From assembly GCA_026874595.1 (NCBI GenBank), contig CM049310.1:8558001-8622000 (forward strand): 64,000 nt of DNA. The letters run 5' to 3'. The DNA comes from Sipunculus nudus (Eukaryota; Annelida; Sipuncula; Golfingiida; Sipunculidae). Below are positions 1 to 13,367 of the stretch, one piece after another (position 1 is the stretch's first letter; each line of letters opens with the position of its first letter). The position numbers and the translations under genes are program-made. Below the pieces are notes generated by a model. That model did not search any database and was not told the DNA's origin. It saw nothing but the letters and a program-made list of their open reading frames with translations.

Positions 1-642
1 AATGATATGTTCTATTTTATTTTAAGTATTGAACTAGGAATCTGATGACATTGTAATACATCTTAATTTTCTTTATTCTGATATTAATGTAAAAAAATAG
101 AATATATTCAGATGACCATATGGGAACTACATAAATATATGGATTTAAAGAACATAATTGCTACACACAATTTAAATTTTAATTCTGAATCAGATGTAAT
201 GGATTGCTTCAGAAGTAAATTAAACTGAGATACAAACCAATAAAACTTAAAACCCTAGCCAGGTCTCGTGTTTAATATTGTGGCACTCAAATATGACAAA
301 AGCAAGAATCCATAGCATGTGTTACAAGATCTCCCCAAATCTTACTACATCAAATACTATATTGCTCTATAGATTTATTATTGTGCCAGAAAAGTGAGAA
401 ATTATTCAGATGATAACTTGAGAAATATTTAAAATATAAGATACTAAAGAAATTCCATTCAGCACAAAACTGATCCAAGTGTTGTGCAGTATTAAAAATT
501 TAATGAAAGTGAGATATATATCACTAAAACTTTAAGCCCTGGGTTTAATGCTACATGTCATACTTTAATGCAAAATATGAGAAAAACAAGGATGTATGGC
601 ATGTGTAAGATGATCCCACCGAATCTTGTTACTTCCATTATT
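1..642. other. AT-rich noncoding DNA
   Basis: I see no gene, splice-site-bounded exon or recognisable repeat terminus before about position 643. The short open frames here show no protein-like composition. It may be intergenic, or intronic if the missing stomatin start exon lies further upstream. Confidence 0.5.
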
Positions 643-990
643 GTATCCCCAGACAAAGTTGGGGGATACTATGTTTTCATGACGGTCCTGCCACCGCTGA
701 CGCCGCATATAAATCTTGTTTGCGCGATAACTCAAAAAATATTTCACGGATCTTTACAAAGCTTGGTATATGTATAGATATGGGTGAGAGGACGGCGCCT
801 ATTAAAATGAGGTCATGACCTTTACAAGGAGAGTGTCCTTGACCTTGAATAGGTCTTATTTGTGGAAAAATCAAACAAATTCTTAAATATCTCAAGAAAT
901 CTTGCATGGATTGATCCCAAAATCAAGTTGCTGAAAGATCATGGATAGGGTTGTCATGTTTCAGAAACTGGTGGTGCCAACTATTATTCT
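643..990 (+). repeat. Family C repeat, 5' fragment
   Basis: It opens with an imperfect hairpin, GTATCC(CC) paired with GGGGATAC, followed by TATGTTTTCA. The C copies at 25694 and 45914 (reversed) begin the same way. It also contains GGTCATGACC and a CCTTGACCTTGAA stretch, and ends near a degenerate GGTGGTGCCA motif. The 3' end is lost where the family A element starts at 1001. Boundaries are approximate. Confidence 0.55.
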
Positions 991-1000
991 TTACTTGTTT

Positions 1001-3054
1001 TTAGCTCAGCTGACTTTCAGTCATGCTGAGCTATAGCGATCACTCTTTGTCCGTCGTCCGTCTGTCTGTCTGTCCCTTAACCTGGCACAAATCGTAACCG
1101 TCAGACTTACAATCTTGTAACCTGACATTCTGAGAGGTCTATGAAAAATCTCCTTGGAAACCAGAAATTAGGTCTCTGTTACCCATATCCTTAGAGCTAT
1201 TGGGCCCCAAAGTACCCCCCAGAATAGTCAAAAATTTCATACAAAAACTTCAAAATCTCATTAACTACATCACTGATGGTCATAATTTTTGGCATACATA
1301 TTGATCATGAGATGTTCCATCAGTTCCTGCAGACTGGTGATGCCACCTGTATTTTTCGATTTTTTACGAATTGTTTTCTCTATTTTTAGACCTTTAAAAA
1401 TGTGAACATATGTTAACAGGGTACAAATCCTAAAGACTGGACATGGAATCTTCATTCTTGACACACAGGGAGACCCATGAAAAGTCTCCATGGAAACCTG
1501 AAATTAGGTCTCTGTTACCCATATCCTTTGAGCTGTGGGGCTCCCAATTACCCCCCAGAATAATGGAAAATTTGATAAAAAAAACTGCAACATCTCAATA
1601 ACTACAACACTGATGGTCATGATTTTTGGCATACAAAATGATCAAGAGGTGTTCCATCAGTTCCTGCAGTCTGGTGGTGCCACCTGTATTTTTTCAAATT
1701 TTTATAATTTTTTTTCTCTATTTATGAGACCTTTAAGGATGTAGTTATCTGTCAACAGGGTACAAATCTTAACGACTGAACCTAGAATCTTCATTCTTGA
1801 CACACGGGGAGACCCATGGAAAGTGTCCATGGAAACCTGAAATTAGGTCTCTGTTACACATATCCTTTGAGCAATGGCACTCCAAAGTACAGCTCAGAAT
1901 AATGGAAAATTTGATACAAAAGCTGAAGTATCTGAACAACTAATGCAGAGATCACCATAATTGTTTGCATGGATATTGATCATGGAATGTTTCATCAGTT
2001 TCTGCAGACTGATGGCACCACGTATATTTGTTCGGGTTTTTTTACGAATTGTTTTCTCTACTTTTGCGACCTTAAATATATGAACATCTGTTAACAGGGC
2101 ACAAATTGTATAGACTGGACCTAGAATCTTCATTCTTGACACACAGGGAGATCCATGAAAAGTCTCTATGGAAAATGAAATTAGGTCTCTGTTACCCATA
2201 TCCTTTAAGCTATAGGACTCCGAAGTATCCCTAAGAATAATGAAAAATTTGATACAAAAACTGCAGTATCTCAATAACTACAACACTGATGGTCATGATT
2301 TTTGGCATACATATTGATCATGAGGTGTTCCATCAGTTTCTGCAGACTGGGTGCGCCACCTCTATTTTTTTCAAATTTTTACAAATTTTTTTCTCCATTT
2401 TTGAGACCTTTAAAGATGTGGTTATCTGTCAACAGGGTACAAATCATAACAACTGGACCTATAATCTGCATTCTTGTCATGCAAAGAGGCCAATGAAAAG
2501 TGTCTGTGGAAACCTGAAATTAGGTCTCTGTTTCCCATATCCTTCAAGCTATAGGACTCCGAAGTATCCCTCAGAATAATGAACAATTTGATACAAAAGC
2601 TTAAGTATCTGAACAACTAATGCAGAGATCACCATGATTCTTTGGATGGATATTGTTTATGGTGTGTTTCATCATTTTCTGCAGACTGGTGGTTCCACCT
2701 ATATTTTATTCAATTTTTCGATTTTTTTTCTCTATTTTTGAGACCTTTAAGGATGCTGTCATCTGTTTACATGGCACAAGTTGTAACAACTAATGCAGAG
2801 ATCACCATGATTCTTTGCATGCATATTGACCATTAAGCCTTTTTATTAGTTTCTGCAGACTGGTGGAGCCACTTGTATTTTTTACACATTTTTTCTCTAT
2901 TTTTGAGATACATAAATACAGACACAATTTTGGCCTGTTGGTTAATCTGTTTGATGCTTCAGTTGAATGGGTATATACTACCATTCAGATGATAAAATTT
3001 CCTTTTGCGAATTTCTTCCCAGTCAGCTGAGTGTCATGACCCATGGGTCACTTG
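1001..3054 (+). mobile_element. Family A rolling-circle-like element with ~339-bp modules
   Basis: The 5' end is TTAGCTCAGCTGACT, folding back on AGTCATGCTGAGCT. A GTCCGTCGTCCGTCTGTC run follows. The body holds four to five tandem modules of about 339 bp; the landmark 'GAGAcCCATGaAAAG' recurs at about 1470, 1809, 2147 and 2486. Each module carries a degenerate GGTGGTGCCACCT. The 3' end (3021-3054) has AGTCAGCTGAG, the inverse of the 5' end, then the palindrome GACCCATGGGTC and CTTG before T. There are no long ORFs, so it is non-autonomous. I infer Helentron/HINE type from this layout. Confidence 0.75.
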
Positions 3055-3059
3055 TTGTG

Positions 3060-4200
3060 CCTTTCAATACCCCCAAAATTGCCACTTTACAGTACTGTGA
3101 GCATTATATATTAGAAATAATGGACAGATTTCTTTTATATTATGCATATAGATATGGGATGATGTTTATTTAAGTTGGGGTCATGACCTTTCCTATGAGA
3201 GTGGCCTTGACCTTGAATATTCCCATATTTGGTGATATTCACACAAAATCTTTAATATCTCAGTAAGGGATACATGAAATGATCCAAAAACAAAATGACC
3301 ATGGATCTTGGATAGCTTTGTCTTTTGCAGAAGACAGGTGACGCCACCTTGTGTCGTTTTCTTGTTAAAATGATGTTAACGCAATAACTTTGCAAGAATT
3401 TGAGGTACAGTCACCAAACCCACAGGTTTGATGCATCTTATCAACAGCTAGGTCAAGTTTGAACATGGATGACCTTGATGAATTTTTTCAAGGTCACAGC
3501 AGCAATTATTCTAAAATGATAGAGCAATATAACTCAAAAAGAATTTGTGCTACAGTCACCAAACCTAGTTTAGATGCATCTTATCAAGTGCTAGCCCAAA
3601 TTCGAATTTGAATGACCTTGATCATTTTTCAAGGTCACACAGGCGATAACGCTGAAATGATGTTAACTTTAATTTCTCACTGAGGGATGCATGGATTGGT
3701 CCAAAAATCAAATTGACATAAGATCTCTGATAGCATTGTTTTCTCCAGAAGACAGGTGCATGGTGCCACCTTATGTTGTTTTCTTGCTAAATGATGTTTA
3801 AACAGAATAACTTTGTAAGAATTTGAGGTACAGTCACCAAACCCACAAGTTTGATGCATCTTATCAATGGCTATAGGTCAATAATGGATTGTTTTGTCTT
3901 CTGCAGAATTCAGGTGGCGCCACCTTGTGTCGTTTCTTGCTTTCCCACCTTGTAAAACCCCACAATTGCCACTTCACAGTACTGTGAGCATGATAAGTTG
4001 AAAACTAATGGACAGATTTATTTTATATCATGTATATAGACACGGATTACGGGATGAGATATATTTCAGTTTGGTTCATGACCTCTCCTATGAGAGTGGC
4101 CTTTACCTTAAATATGCCCATACTTATCAGAAACCATGGTGGGTTGCCAAGTGTCAGTCTCTGCATCTGAATTCAAGATGGGATCCTATTCTTTGAGGCT
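3060..4200. repeat. Diverged module repeat related to families A/C
   Basis: Two related blocks lie about 880 bp apart (3080-3240 and 3958-4120). They share an 'AATTGCCACTT.ACAGTACTGTGAGCAT' segment and a 'TCATGACCT..CCTATGAGAGTGGCC' segment. Between them are GGTGaCGCCACCTTGTGTCG motifs (about 3335, 3750, 3908) and two TCAAGGTCACA stretches (about 3487, 3626). No terminus was recognised, so family membership is uncertain. Confidence 0.45.
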
Positions 4201-4214
4201 GGGGGGGGGGGGGG
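4201..4214 (+). repeat. Poly-G run (14 G)
   Basis: This is an uninterrupted G14 tract. Such tracts are length-variable and error-prone in assemblies, so the exact count should not be trusted. Confidence 0.9.
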
Positions 4215-5108
4215 TTAATTGTCTGGGGATACTATGGCACCTGCGGTGCCAAGAAATATCTAGTTATTTTGTGGCATCGATTTTGTATCAAGGCACAGGG
4301 AGTACTATTGCTTATTTATTGCTGCTGTTTATATCCGTTTCATATTGTGTTTAGGACACTAAATCAATAACAAACTGAGCCGTCAGACATGGGATACAGC
4401 AGTCTCTGGCTGTGACAGCCCATCCAGCCAGCTCTGTCAGCTTTTACAGCAGGTGTAGGAAAGTTATGAAGGAAGCACCCAGTCTTCAGATTAGGGTTAA
4501 AGTGGTCTGGTATTCCTGAGGCTTTAATATTCTACAGGACCTGACAGGATCAGTCAGGCCACACACACTCAAAGAATTGTTCTGCAGATCTGGAATTCCA
4601 GCTCCTATAATTTTAAGTTGGATTTTTTTTCTCTCAGTCTTTTGGTTGAGAGCTCCAGATCCTTTGTAATTTTGCCAGTTAATGCTGTTGCCTTGATCCC
4701 TTAAATTTCGAAGCATTTTGAAGATATCATGGAAAATAAAATTTTCAGTTTTATATGTTACAGTTCCAAAACTGGAACACAACTTATGTATTCTTCCTGC
4801 ATGCCACCAAAATTCCACTTTGTTTGTTGTGACTGGTATATTTAAAATAAGAAGTAAAGAAAAAAGTGCCCATTCACTGTTTTATTTTGTAGTCCTTGAG
4901 TCTGTTGAACAATCCATTATTATTTTGATGTGGCTTTATTATTTAAGCATACATGAGCAGGTTTTGGAATATCACTTATGAATAATTGAAATTGAGTGTC
5001 ATGAAAGTCAAGTACTGGGAACAAGCTGTTGTTCAGTAACCTAGGCAATAAATAAATAAGGTTATTGGTGGCTAAGCTTTGGGGAGCTGATTTTGTTTTG
5101 GATAACAT
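4215..5108. other. Noncoding DNA, no feature recognised
   Basis: The short open frames on both strands (for example 4486-4818 on the minus strand) show no recognisable domain. I see no repeat terminus apart from a possible decayed family C start near 4225 (GGGGATACTATGG). Confidence 0.4.
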
Positions 5109-7304
5109 TTCAGCGAACCTGTGAGCTTATGCAATGGTGTGGCATCTTCCATATGTAACCAATACAATCTAATAAATGGCAGGAGCTAGCATCACCAAAT
5201 TTCATGCAAAAATTCAGACATCTAAAAAACTATAACGGATTTTGTTTATTTTTTTCTATCTGTATTTACCTAGATTTTATAGGGGAAAAGCTAAAAAGCC
5301 TTTAAAAATCTTCTTTTCCAAAAAACTATCCAGCCAAATTGTTCAATATTTCACAGAAATAATCCCTGAATCATTTTCTCTCAAATTTCTTCAAATGGTT
5401 CCAGTTCAGTGATTTTTGGCTGAGTTACAGGAAGCTGCATGAACTTAGTCATTTCTTTAAAAAAGCATTCTGAAATTACAATTTCAGAAATGGCATCACC
5501 AAATTTTATGCAGTTGTTCGTCACAAGTCATATCTGAAAGTGAGGTATTGGTGGTGCCACCTGCATAGACCTTTTTTGTATGGGGGTCATCAGTCATCAG
5601 TACATTAACCCATAATTGCTCAGGAATAGCAGGAGTTAGCATCCCCAAATTTTATGCAAAATCTGTCGCATACTAAATGTGGGATTGAGCATTTTGTGGC
5701 GCCATCTGCATCAACTAACATTTAACAGGGGAAAAGATTGCCAACCTTTGAAAATCTTTTCTGAAATCAGCTGCATTCAGCCAAATTGTTCAATATTTAA
5801 CAAAATTTATCCCAGAGATGAGCGCTCTAGTTTATTCAAATGGTTTGGGTTTGATGTATTTTGGCTGAGTTACAGGAATTTGAATGTAATCATTAAGGCA
5901 AGAATGTATACTAACATATAACAATCTCAGAAACAAAAGGAGCTAGCATCACCATGGTTTGTGCAAATGTTGGTTACATTACTCGTATATGAAATTGCAG
6001 TTTTTGTGGCACCACCTACATCAACATGATTTTTTTACAGTCAAAATCCTCATAATATTAGCCTGTTTTAGCTTTAAAATGTTCAATGATGAAACTATCA
6101 AGCTGAATGGTTTACTTTTTCACAAGAATTATCCTAGGATAGGGTTCTTTCAATTGTATAAGAATAAATTGGGTCATTGAGTTTTGGTAAAGTCATAGAC
6201 TGCTGAAGTTGGTCTTGTGGCCATTTGTAAGCCTATTTCAAACTGAGGGTTGCAATAGTCTTCTTCTGCAAAATTATTGTTTCAACTTCTGTAAATTGTA
6301 CAAAAATGATTCTTAGAAGGCCTTTGTTTAAGTTTACTTAAATGATTTTTGGCAGAATTGTTGGACCTTTAACATTGAAAGGACAGTGAGATACTTTGGT
6401 AAACAAAGCTAAACATTTTGATAAATAAATCTTATGAATATGTCTGCTTGTAAAAAAGCATTTTAGCTAAAGTCTTTCACTATAGGTAAACAGATTTACC
6501 AACAGGCCAAGATTGTGTCTGTATCTATAAATAGCTTGGAAGACTTCCAGCTATTTCAGGTTTGGCAACAGGTCAAAGGTCAATCTGGATCTATTTATAG
6601 CTTTGGCAGGCTGCCAACTGTATAAGCTTAGGCAACGGGTCACTCAGTGCAGCAAGGTACAGGTCAAGAGTTCACTCATTGCAGCAGCTGCAATTTTTTC
6701 AGCTTCACTAAGGGCAACTACTTTCCTTACCTAAGCTTGGTCAGCCCAGTGCACCTGACTCAAGAGAAGTGTGGTGTATTGGCCTGACAATTTGACTTCT
6801 CCATGTATCTTTGATGGCTTTCTTGTTCACAGTCTGGTGTTGTCACCTACAATGATTTTTGCACAGTGTATGTCCCTGCTTATATCTCAGGAGTGATTTT
6901 ACATATCAGCCTGAATTTATGCATGCCGATACATCTCAGATAGTTTTTTTTTGTATACAAGACTTGTGGCTTCACCTACAATTGTTTCATGCATCAGTGC
7001 ACATAGCCCAAGAGTGGTTTGAAGTATCTGCCTGAAATTGTGCATGTCCATACATCATCATTGGCTTTCTCATACACAAGACTATTGGAGCCACCTTCAA
7101 TCATTTTGTGTTGTGTGCACCCATGTCAGTATTTCAGCAGTGAAGTTTTTGTAATTGGTGCTTGGACTCGGGTCCAAAATGTTTAGTACTTGCATTGTAA
7201 ATATACATGTCACAAATGTACTTGAAGAGTAACAGTCCAGCATGGAAGCATTATACCTGATGTATATCCCATTGCACAGGTTTACATTAGGCCTGTAGGC
7301 ATTG
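5109..7304 (+). mobile_element. Family B repeat element
   Basis: The 5' end matches AGCGAACCTGTGAGCTTATGC, also seen at 30933. The 3' end (7274-7304) has GCACAGGTTTaC, the inverse of GCGAACCTGTG, followed by the hairpin AGGCCTGTAGGC and a TTG end. The interior has degenerate GTGGCGCCAYCTGCATCAAC motifs at about 5548, 5695 and 6005. Much of it (from ~5648) is duplicated immediately downstream. No coding capacity is seen. Subterminal inverted repeat plus 3' hairpin suggest a HINE-like element. Confidence 0.6.
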
Positions 7305-7401
7305 TTGTTAAATTGCATGTAGTTAGTAGTTATTAGTCATTTAACATATATTTTAGTTGGTAGGACTTTATCAGCCCACTGTTCACCATATTTGTTTAAT
7401 T
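5648..7401 (+). repeat. Tandem segmental duplication, copy 1 (empty site)
   Basis: This is near-identical to 7399-11062. The T-run at 6694-6699 is uninterrupted here, whereas copy 2 has a 2.64-kb insertion at the equivalent place. Copy 1 keeps two blocks that copy 2 lacks (about 6217-6612 and 7005-7341). Confidence 0.85.
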
Positions 7402-10400
7402 TTATGCAAAATCTGTCGCATACTAAATGTGGGATTGAGCATTTTGTGGCGCCATCTGCATCAACTTACATTTAACAGGGGAAAAGATTGCCAACCTTTG
7501 AAAATCTTTTCTGAAATCAGCTGCATTCAGCCAAATTGTTCAATATTTAACAAAAATTATCCCAGAGATGAGCGCTCAAGTTTATTCAAATGGTTTGGGT
7601 TTGATGTATTTTGGCTGAGTTACAGGAATTTGAATGTAATCATTAAGGCAAGAATGTATACTAACATATAACAATCTCAGAAACAACAGGAGCTAGCATC
7701 ACCATGATTTGTGCAAATGTTGGTTACATTACTCATATATAAAATTGCAGTTTTTGTGGCACCACCTACATCAACATGTTTTTTTTACAGTCAAAATCCT
7801 CATAATATTAGTCTGTTTTAGCTTAAAAATGTTCAATGATGAAACTATCAAGCTGAATGGTTTACTTTTTCACAAGAATTATCCTAGGATAGGGTTCTTT
7901 CAATTGTATAAGAATAAATTGGGTCATTGAGTTTTGGTAAAGTCATAGACTGCTGAAGTTGGCCTTGCCAACTGTATAAGCTTAGGCAACAGGTCACTCA
8001 GTGCAGCAAGGTACAGGTCAAGAGTTCACTCATTGCAGCAGCTGCAATTTTTAGCTCAGCTGACTATAAGTCATCTGAGCTATAGTCGTGGTCCATTGTC
8101 CGTCGTCCGTCCGTCTGTCCGTCAGTCCGTCCGTCCGTCCGTCCGTAGATGTGGCACGTTTTGAAACCGTAAGACCTAGGAATCCAAAATTCAGCATAAT
8201 GTTAGATGTTCCCAAGATCTCCTACTAAGCCGAAAACTGGGTCTTTGCGACTTCGTTCCTTTGAGAAATTAAGGAAAAACCTCAATTTTTTTATTAAAAA
8301 CCTATTTTCACACTTCAGGACTGCCTAATATCAAAACCACTCATCTGTTTTCCCTCATATTTACCATAAATATTCTTCTATATAGTTCCTATCTACATGC
8401 CAGAAATTATGTCTGTATTATATAATTTAAAAAAGTTATGGGCCCAAACATAATGCATTTTGTAAAAAATCAGGAAAGATATTTGATCACTTAACACAAA
8501 ACTTGTTAAAGCTATGGACTTTTTTTCCAGTAATATAACTATAATTTATCAAAATAAAATTGTATACCCAAAATTAGATCAAAATCTTTTAAATTTTTTA
8601 AAATATTAACAAAAATAAAAAATTGGTACCTTAAATTTTGCCCACCTTTGGCCATGGCCTGTTTTTTTACTGTAAGTACTGTGGATTTAATTTTCTCAGC
8701 ATGTTTTTGTTAGCATTTTGTCTGTAAACACCAAAAATTTGAATCCAGTTGATCAAAAACTGTAGATTTTATTCAAGTTTTCAAGCACCATGTAACAAAT
8801 TGTTTACATCAAGCTAGTGTTATGCAGTTTGCAAGAGCTCAGCTCCCCAGCTTCAGCTCTCAGTTCCTAAAATTTGGCATACAATTAGATGTCTCCAAAA
8901 TTCCCTACCATGCCAAGAATTTGGTCACTAGGACTTAATACCTTCGAGATATTAATGAAAAACTTCATTTTTCCATTAAAAACCCATTGTTACACTTCAA
9001 GACTGCCTAATATCAAAACCACTGATGTGACTTTAATCATATATAATATACATATTTTTCTATACATTCTCTATGCATATGCCAGAAATGATGTCAGTAT
9101 TGCGTAATTGTTTTAAGTTATGGGCCCAAACATTATGCACTATGTAAAAAATCAAGAAATATATTTACTCCCTTAACAAGGGGATTGCTGAAGCTAGAGT
9201 TTTTTTGCCAGGGATGTAACATTATTTAATCAAGATTCAATTGAATACCCCAAATTAGTCCTGAATTTTTCAAATTTTATATTTTATTAGTATAAATATA
9301 AAATTAGTACCTTAAATTTTGCCCAACTTTGACCATGGCACATTTGTTTCCTGTGAGCACAGTTGATATAATTTTCATATCATGCACACAAGGATTTCAG
9401 CTTTTTAGTTTAGAAAGCTGAAAGAAATTGGCCAAAAATTGTAACTTTTATTAATGTTTTTATGAGACCATGTCAGACCTTAACTCTCTCCAGCCCCTCT
9501 TGATTCACCTGTATGTTGACCTTGTTGAACTTTCAGCAAATTATGCATGCTTGAGGCGAGCCATACACTGTTGCAGGTAGGCAGCTTATGGCCAGCCACA
9601 GTTGATCCAGGTGTCCAACCCAACTCATCTAGTAGTTTTGACCAACAACATAACAAATAACAATAAATTAATAAATTTTTATTGTTTTTTAATAACAAAT
9701 TAAAGAAAAATAAAAAAGAATTTGTTAGTTTATAATAACAGGAAATCAACTTGCAGTTACTGATGATAAAAGAATCTTGTATCGATGGATAGAATGTCAC
9801 GTACTCCAAATAACACCATGCAGTCACCTATGGTATTTTTCAGTTCAATTTTAATGATAAAAAAGTAAATCATATTATTCATTACTAATCATTAGGGATC
9901 ATATGAAGGAAATTAATGAAAGACAAAGATGCAGTTGATATTATTAATCTAGATTCCTACTGTGTCTAGTGTGTACATTGATGTGAAATTAGTCCAACAT
10001 GAATATATTACATTTTTTTTTTCAATATAAATAAAAGCCATAAAACCAGTTACTTTTGATCATAATTTAAATGTGTGAATTTTGCATATTCTGGATTCTC
10101 AACATAATTGTTTGGTGAAAACTGAATAAATGCCAGTAATGGTGGGAAAACTTTGCAATTGTATTTAAATACGAATATGAATATGTACTCCATTATAAAA
10201 TGTCTTGCATAAAGAATTGGAATTCAGGTTAAAAATGAAAGTATATGAATACCAGTGCAAATACTTTCAAAATGTATTCATGAATGCATTCATGAATATA
10301 TTTTTTAATATTATTTTAATAATCATTTCAGTTATATTTCATTTTAAAAAATCATAAGATTCTCTTATTATTTTTAATAAAAATTATATTTGGGACAATA

Positions 10401-11062
10401 TTTGTAATTTTTTTAATAAATAGTTAAACTCTTATATTATATGTTCTGCTTATAAGTTATATGGCCAAGTCAAAATCTGTGTGACAATAGTACTCCATTT
10501 GTTAATAAAATAAATGAAATCAATCCTCTTCCCTGTCTCCAAAGATAATATCATATTCATACATAAGCTAAACACCAACAACTCATAATAAAGCTTATAT
10601 TTATTACCATACCAAACCAGCATATGCCTCATTCCTAAATCATATTTTTTAATCATATATAACAGCTGAGCGCCGTGACCCATAGGTCCCTTGTTTCAGC
10701 TTCACTAAGGGCAACTACTTTCCTTACCTAAGCTTGGTCAGCCCAGTGCACCTGACTCAAGAGAAGTGTGGTGTATTGGCCTGACAATTTGACTTCTCCA
10801 TGTATCTTTGATGGCTTTCTTGTTCACAGTCTGGTGTTGTCACCTACAATGATTTTTGCACAGTGTATGTCCCTGCTTATATCTCCGGAGTGATTTTACA
10901 TATCAGCCTGAATTTATGCATGCCGATACATCTCAGATAGTTTTTTTTTGTATACAAGACTTGTGGCTTCACCTACAATTGTTTCATGCATCAGTGCACA
11001 TAACATATATTTTAGTTGGTAGGACTTTATCAGCCCACTGTTCACCATATTTGTTTAATTTT
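7399..11062 (+). repeat. Tandem segmental duplication, copy 2 (with insertion)
   Basis: Sequence 7401-8050 matches 5651-6694 and 10694-11062 matches 6697-7404, apart from two deletions of about 395 and 337 bp. The junction between copies shares AATTTT microhomology. Only a few substitutions are visible per 100 bp or more, so the duplication is recent. Confidence 0.85.
8051..10693 (+). mobile_element. Family A element inserted in duplication copy 2
   Basis: The 5' end TTAGCTCAGCTGACT folds on AGTCATCTGAGCTA, followed by a GTCCGTC microsatellite (about 8098-8147). The body has two related halves (about 8150-8830 and 8870-9480), each with the 'GATGT(C/T)(C/T)CCAA.AT' and 'CTGCCTAATATCAAAACCAC' segments. 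The 3' end (about 10665-10693) has AGCTGAGCGCCGTGACC, a decayed GACCCATAGGTC palindrome and CTTG. A copy with the same layout lies at 50110-52671. Comparison with the empty site at 6694 fixes both ends. Confidence 0.85.
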
Positions 11063-12019
11063 TTAACACATTTTATTACAGTTAATTATTACAGTTAACA
11101 AAAGTCAATACCATTCCAAAGAAATTGATGACCTCCTGTTGAGTGTGCTGATGTATGACCACCATCATAATAGATGCTGGAATTTTTTAATTTCATAGTA
11201 TTTTTCATGTGGCCACGAGTTAGGTACCTTTTAGAAAAAGCCTCAAATATGGGAAGTTCAGGGAAGTTGATCAGTCCAAGGAAAATGGTTAGTCTCATTT
11301 AGGCCTGTGAATTGTGAGGGCTTCGATTATCAATTCATTACCTTCGATTCCCATTGGCAAGGTCACATTCATTGGTCACATTTATATACATGTACATTTG
11401 AGAACTGAACTGCTGATTGGTTGCCATAAATATTCTAAAAATGTAATCACCTGAGACAATGAGCTGGATCCACAATTACTAGCATTTAAAGTACTGGTAC
11501 CCATGAACTGCCTCTTAAGTACTCATTACTCATACTCGAGTACTTTGCTCATAATGTCATTATTACTCATGAGGTATTTGAGTACTTTGACAGTACTCAT
11601 TATAATGAATACTTTGTGAGTAATGTTTAGTTCTTTACAAATTTTATAACAAGGTTCTTTTTCTTTAAATGAATGCAAAACATATTATAAAGTGCATTAC
11701 TGTGAATTGCTATTTTAATCACACCATATTTCATTAAATATTTTTTTAACATCAACTCATAAAAAGGGGAAATACACGATAAAGAGCTTTGATTTTGCAA
11801 ACTGCTCTGTCAAATTTGAGAGCTCACACAGGTCTTCTGATGGTACATGCAAAAAAAATTCAATAACAATACAATCAATGCATCATTCCTTCAATGCATT
11901 GTTGCACCCCTGTTCTTTCTGATTTGTCTCATGGCCAAACAGCAGGTCCACTTTAGTGTTCACAGTGGTGGCCAGTGGGCTGTTAATAGTGGGATTTCAT
12001 CCAAACAATCGTCATGTTT
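11063..12019. other. Noncoding DNA with palindromic AGTACT/CTCGAG stretch
   Basis: Between about 11495 and 11625 there are many short AGTACTCATTA-type words around the palindrome TACTCGAGTA. This resembles terminal regions of some hAT-like elements, but I see no transposase frame or clear terminal repeats. The rest is unremarkable AT-rich DNA. Confidence 0.35.
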
Positions 12020-13367
12020 TTAGCTCAGCTGACTGAAAGTCAACTCAGGTATTGGTATGGCACTATGCCCATCATCAGTCCGGCTTTCCGGCCTGTCCTT
12101 TAGCATGGCACAAATCATAACCTCTAAAGATAGAATCTTTTACATCCAGGGAGGTAAAAAAAAATCTCCTTGTGATTGGTCTCTGAGGCCGAGTTTGTCT
12201 AGGTGGCACATGTTGCAAAATGGGTGGTGGATTTGAATCTGTCATAGCGACAAAGTCCTGACAATCTGACGAAATAAGGTCCATACAACAATAAATGAGT
12301 GTCTCTAGTGTACTTCTGACACCATGTGGTGTGCAGATGCCAAAGCATATACAAGGATTGACACCTAACTCTGATGGGCTATACTGAACAGGTTTATTCC
12401 TTAGATCCTGTCACTACTCAGCATGCACATTACAGAGATAGCAAGCACAAAACAATATTCTGCTAATGCATTACTGTACACTACAAACAGTAACTGTATA
12501 AATAATGCATGGATTGCAGTGAATCTTGACTTGAATATTGACCATATCTGGTTTTATCAGTTACCCAAAACTGGTGATGCCACATGTAATTTTTACATTT
12601 TTTTCCTGTTTTTGAGACCACCAAATGACAGCAATTATGTCAGTTGCAGCTGTGGTTTCATCCAGTGTCCTAAAACTTGGTTCATGAGTTTATTGATTAT
12701 GATAAGTTTCTCCAGTTCCTGAAAACTGTTGGTGCCACCTGTGTTTTTTCCATTTTTGATGCATTTTTTCTTTTATTTTGAGACTGCCAAATCATATTGA
12801 CACTATCAGATTCCCAACTGTGGTTTCATGTGTCCTGAAACCTTGTATGTTTATTAGGGCCCCATTTAAATTAGTGGATGCCCTATAATTATCACCCTGT
12901 GTGTCTCTCAGTCTTTCTCTATGTCTGTCAAATTTGTTTCCTGATGATAACTTCAGTTTGGATTGACATATGGATTTCGTACTTGACTTATATATGCACA
13001 ACCACAAACGCAAAAACCTTATTGATTTTTGGGTCATGAGGTCCAAGGTCAAGGTCACAGGACCCACTACTTTAAAAAGATTGTGGATGCATTTTAAGCC
13101 AAACATTTTATCCCAAACCTTCCGTCTTCCACCTGGCGCACCTGCCAATTGAGGAAGGTTCCTTTTGATTTTGGGGTCACCAAGTCAAGGTCACAGGGCC
13201 CATCCATTCACAAATTAGTTTATGGATGATAACTTCAGTTTGGGTAGACAGGTTGGCTTCAAATTCACCACAGTGGGGGCAGTGAAGTGGACCCATATTT
13301 TGAAAAGCTCATAAACATATCCTTATACACAAATTCAGCTGAGCGATGAAAACCCATGGGTCCCTAG
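12020..13367 (+). mobile_element. Family A-related element, diverged
   Basis: The 5' end is TTAGCTCAGCTGACTGAAAGTC. The 3' end (13335-13367) is CAGCTGAGCGATGAAAACC, then CCATGGG and CTAG before TT. The interior has decayed GGTGATGCCACATGT and GTTGGTGCCACCTGTG motifs (about 12570, 12727). Two blocks contain tandem TCAAGGTCA words (about 13040 and 13180). The ending CTAG differs from the CTTG of the other A copies. Confidence 0.65.

Noticed and set aside
11495-11625. hAT transposon end
   Set aside because: The AGTACT/CTCGAG words are suggestive, but no terminal inverted repeat, 8-bp duplication or transposase frame was found.
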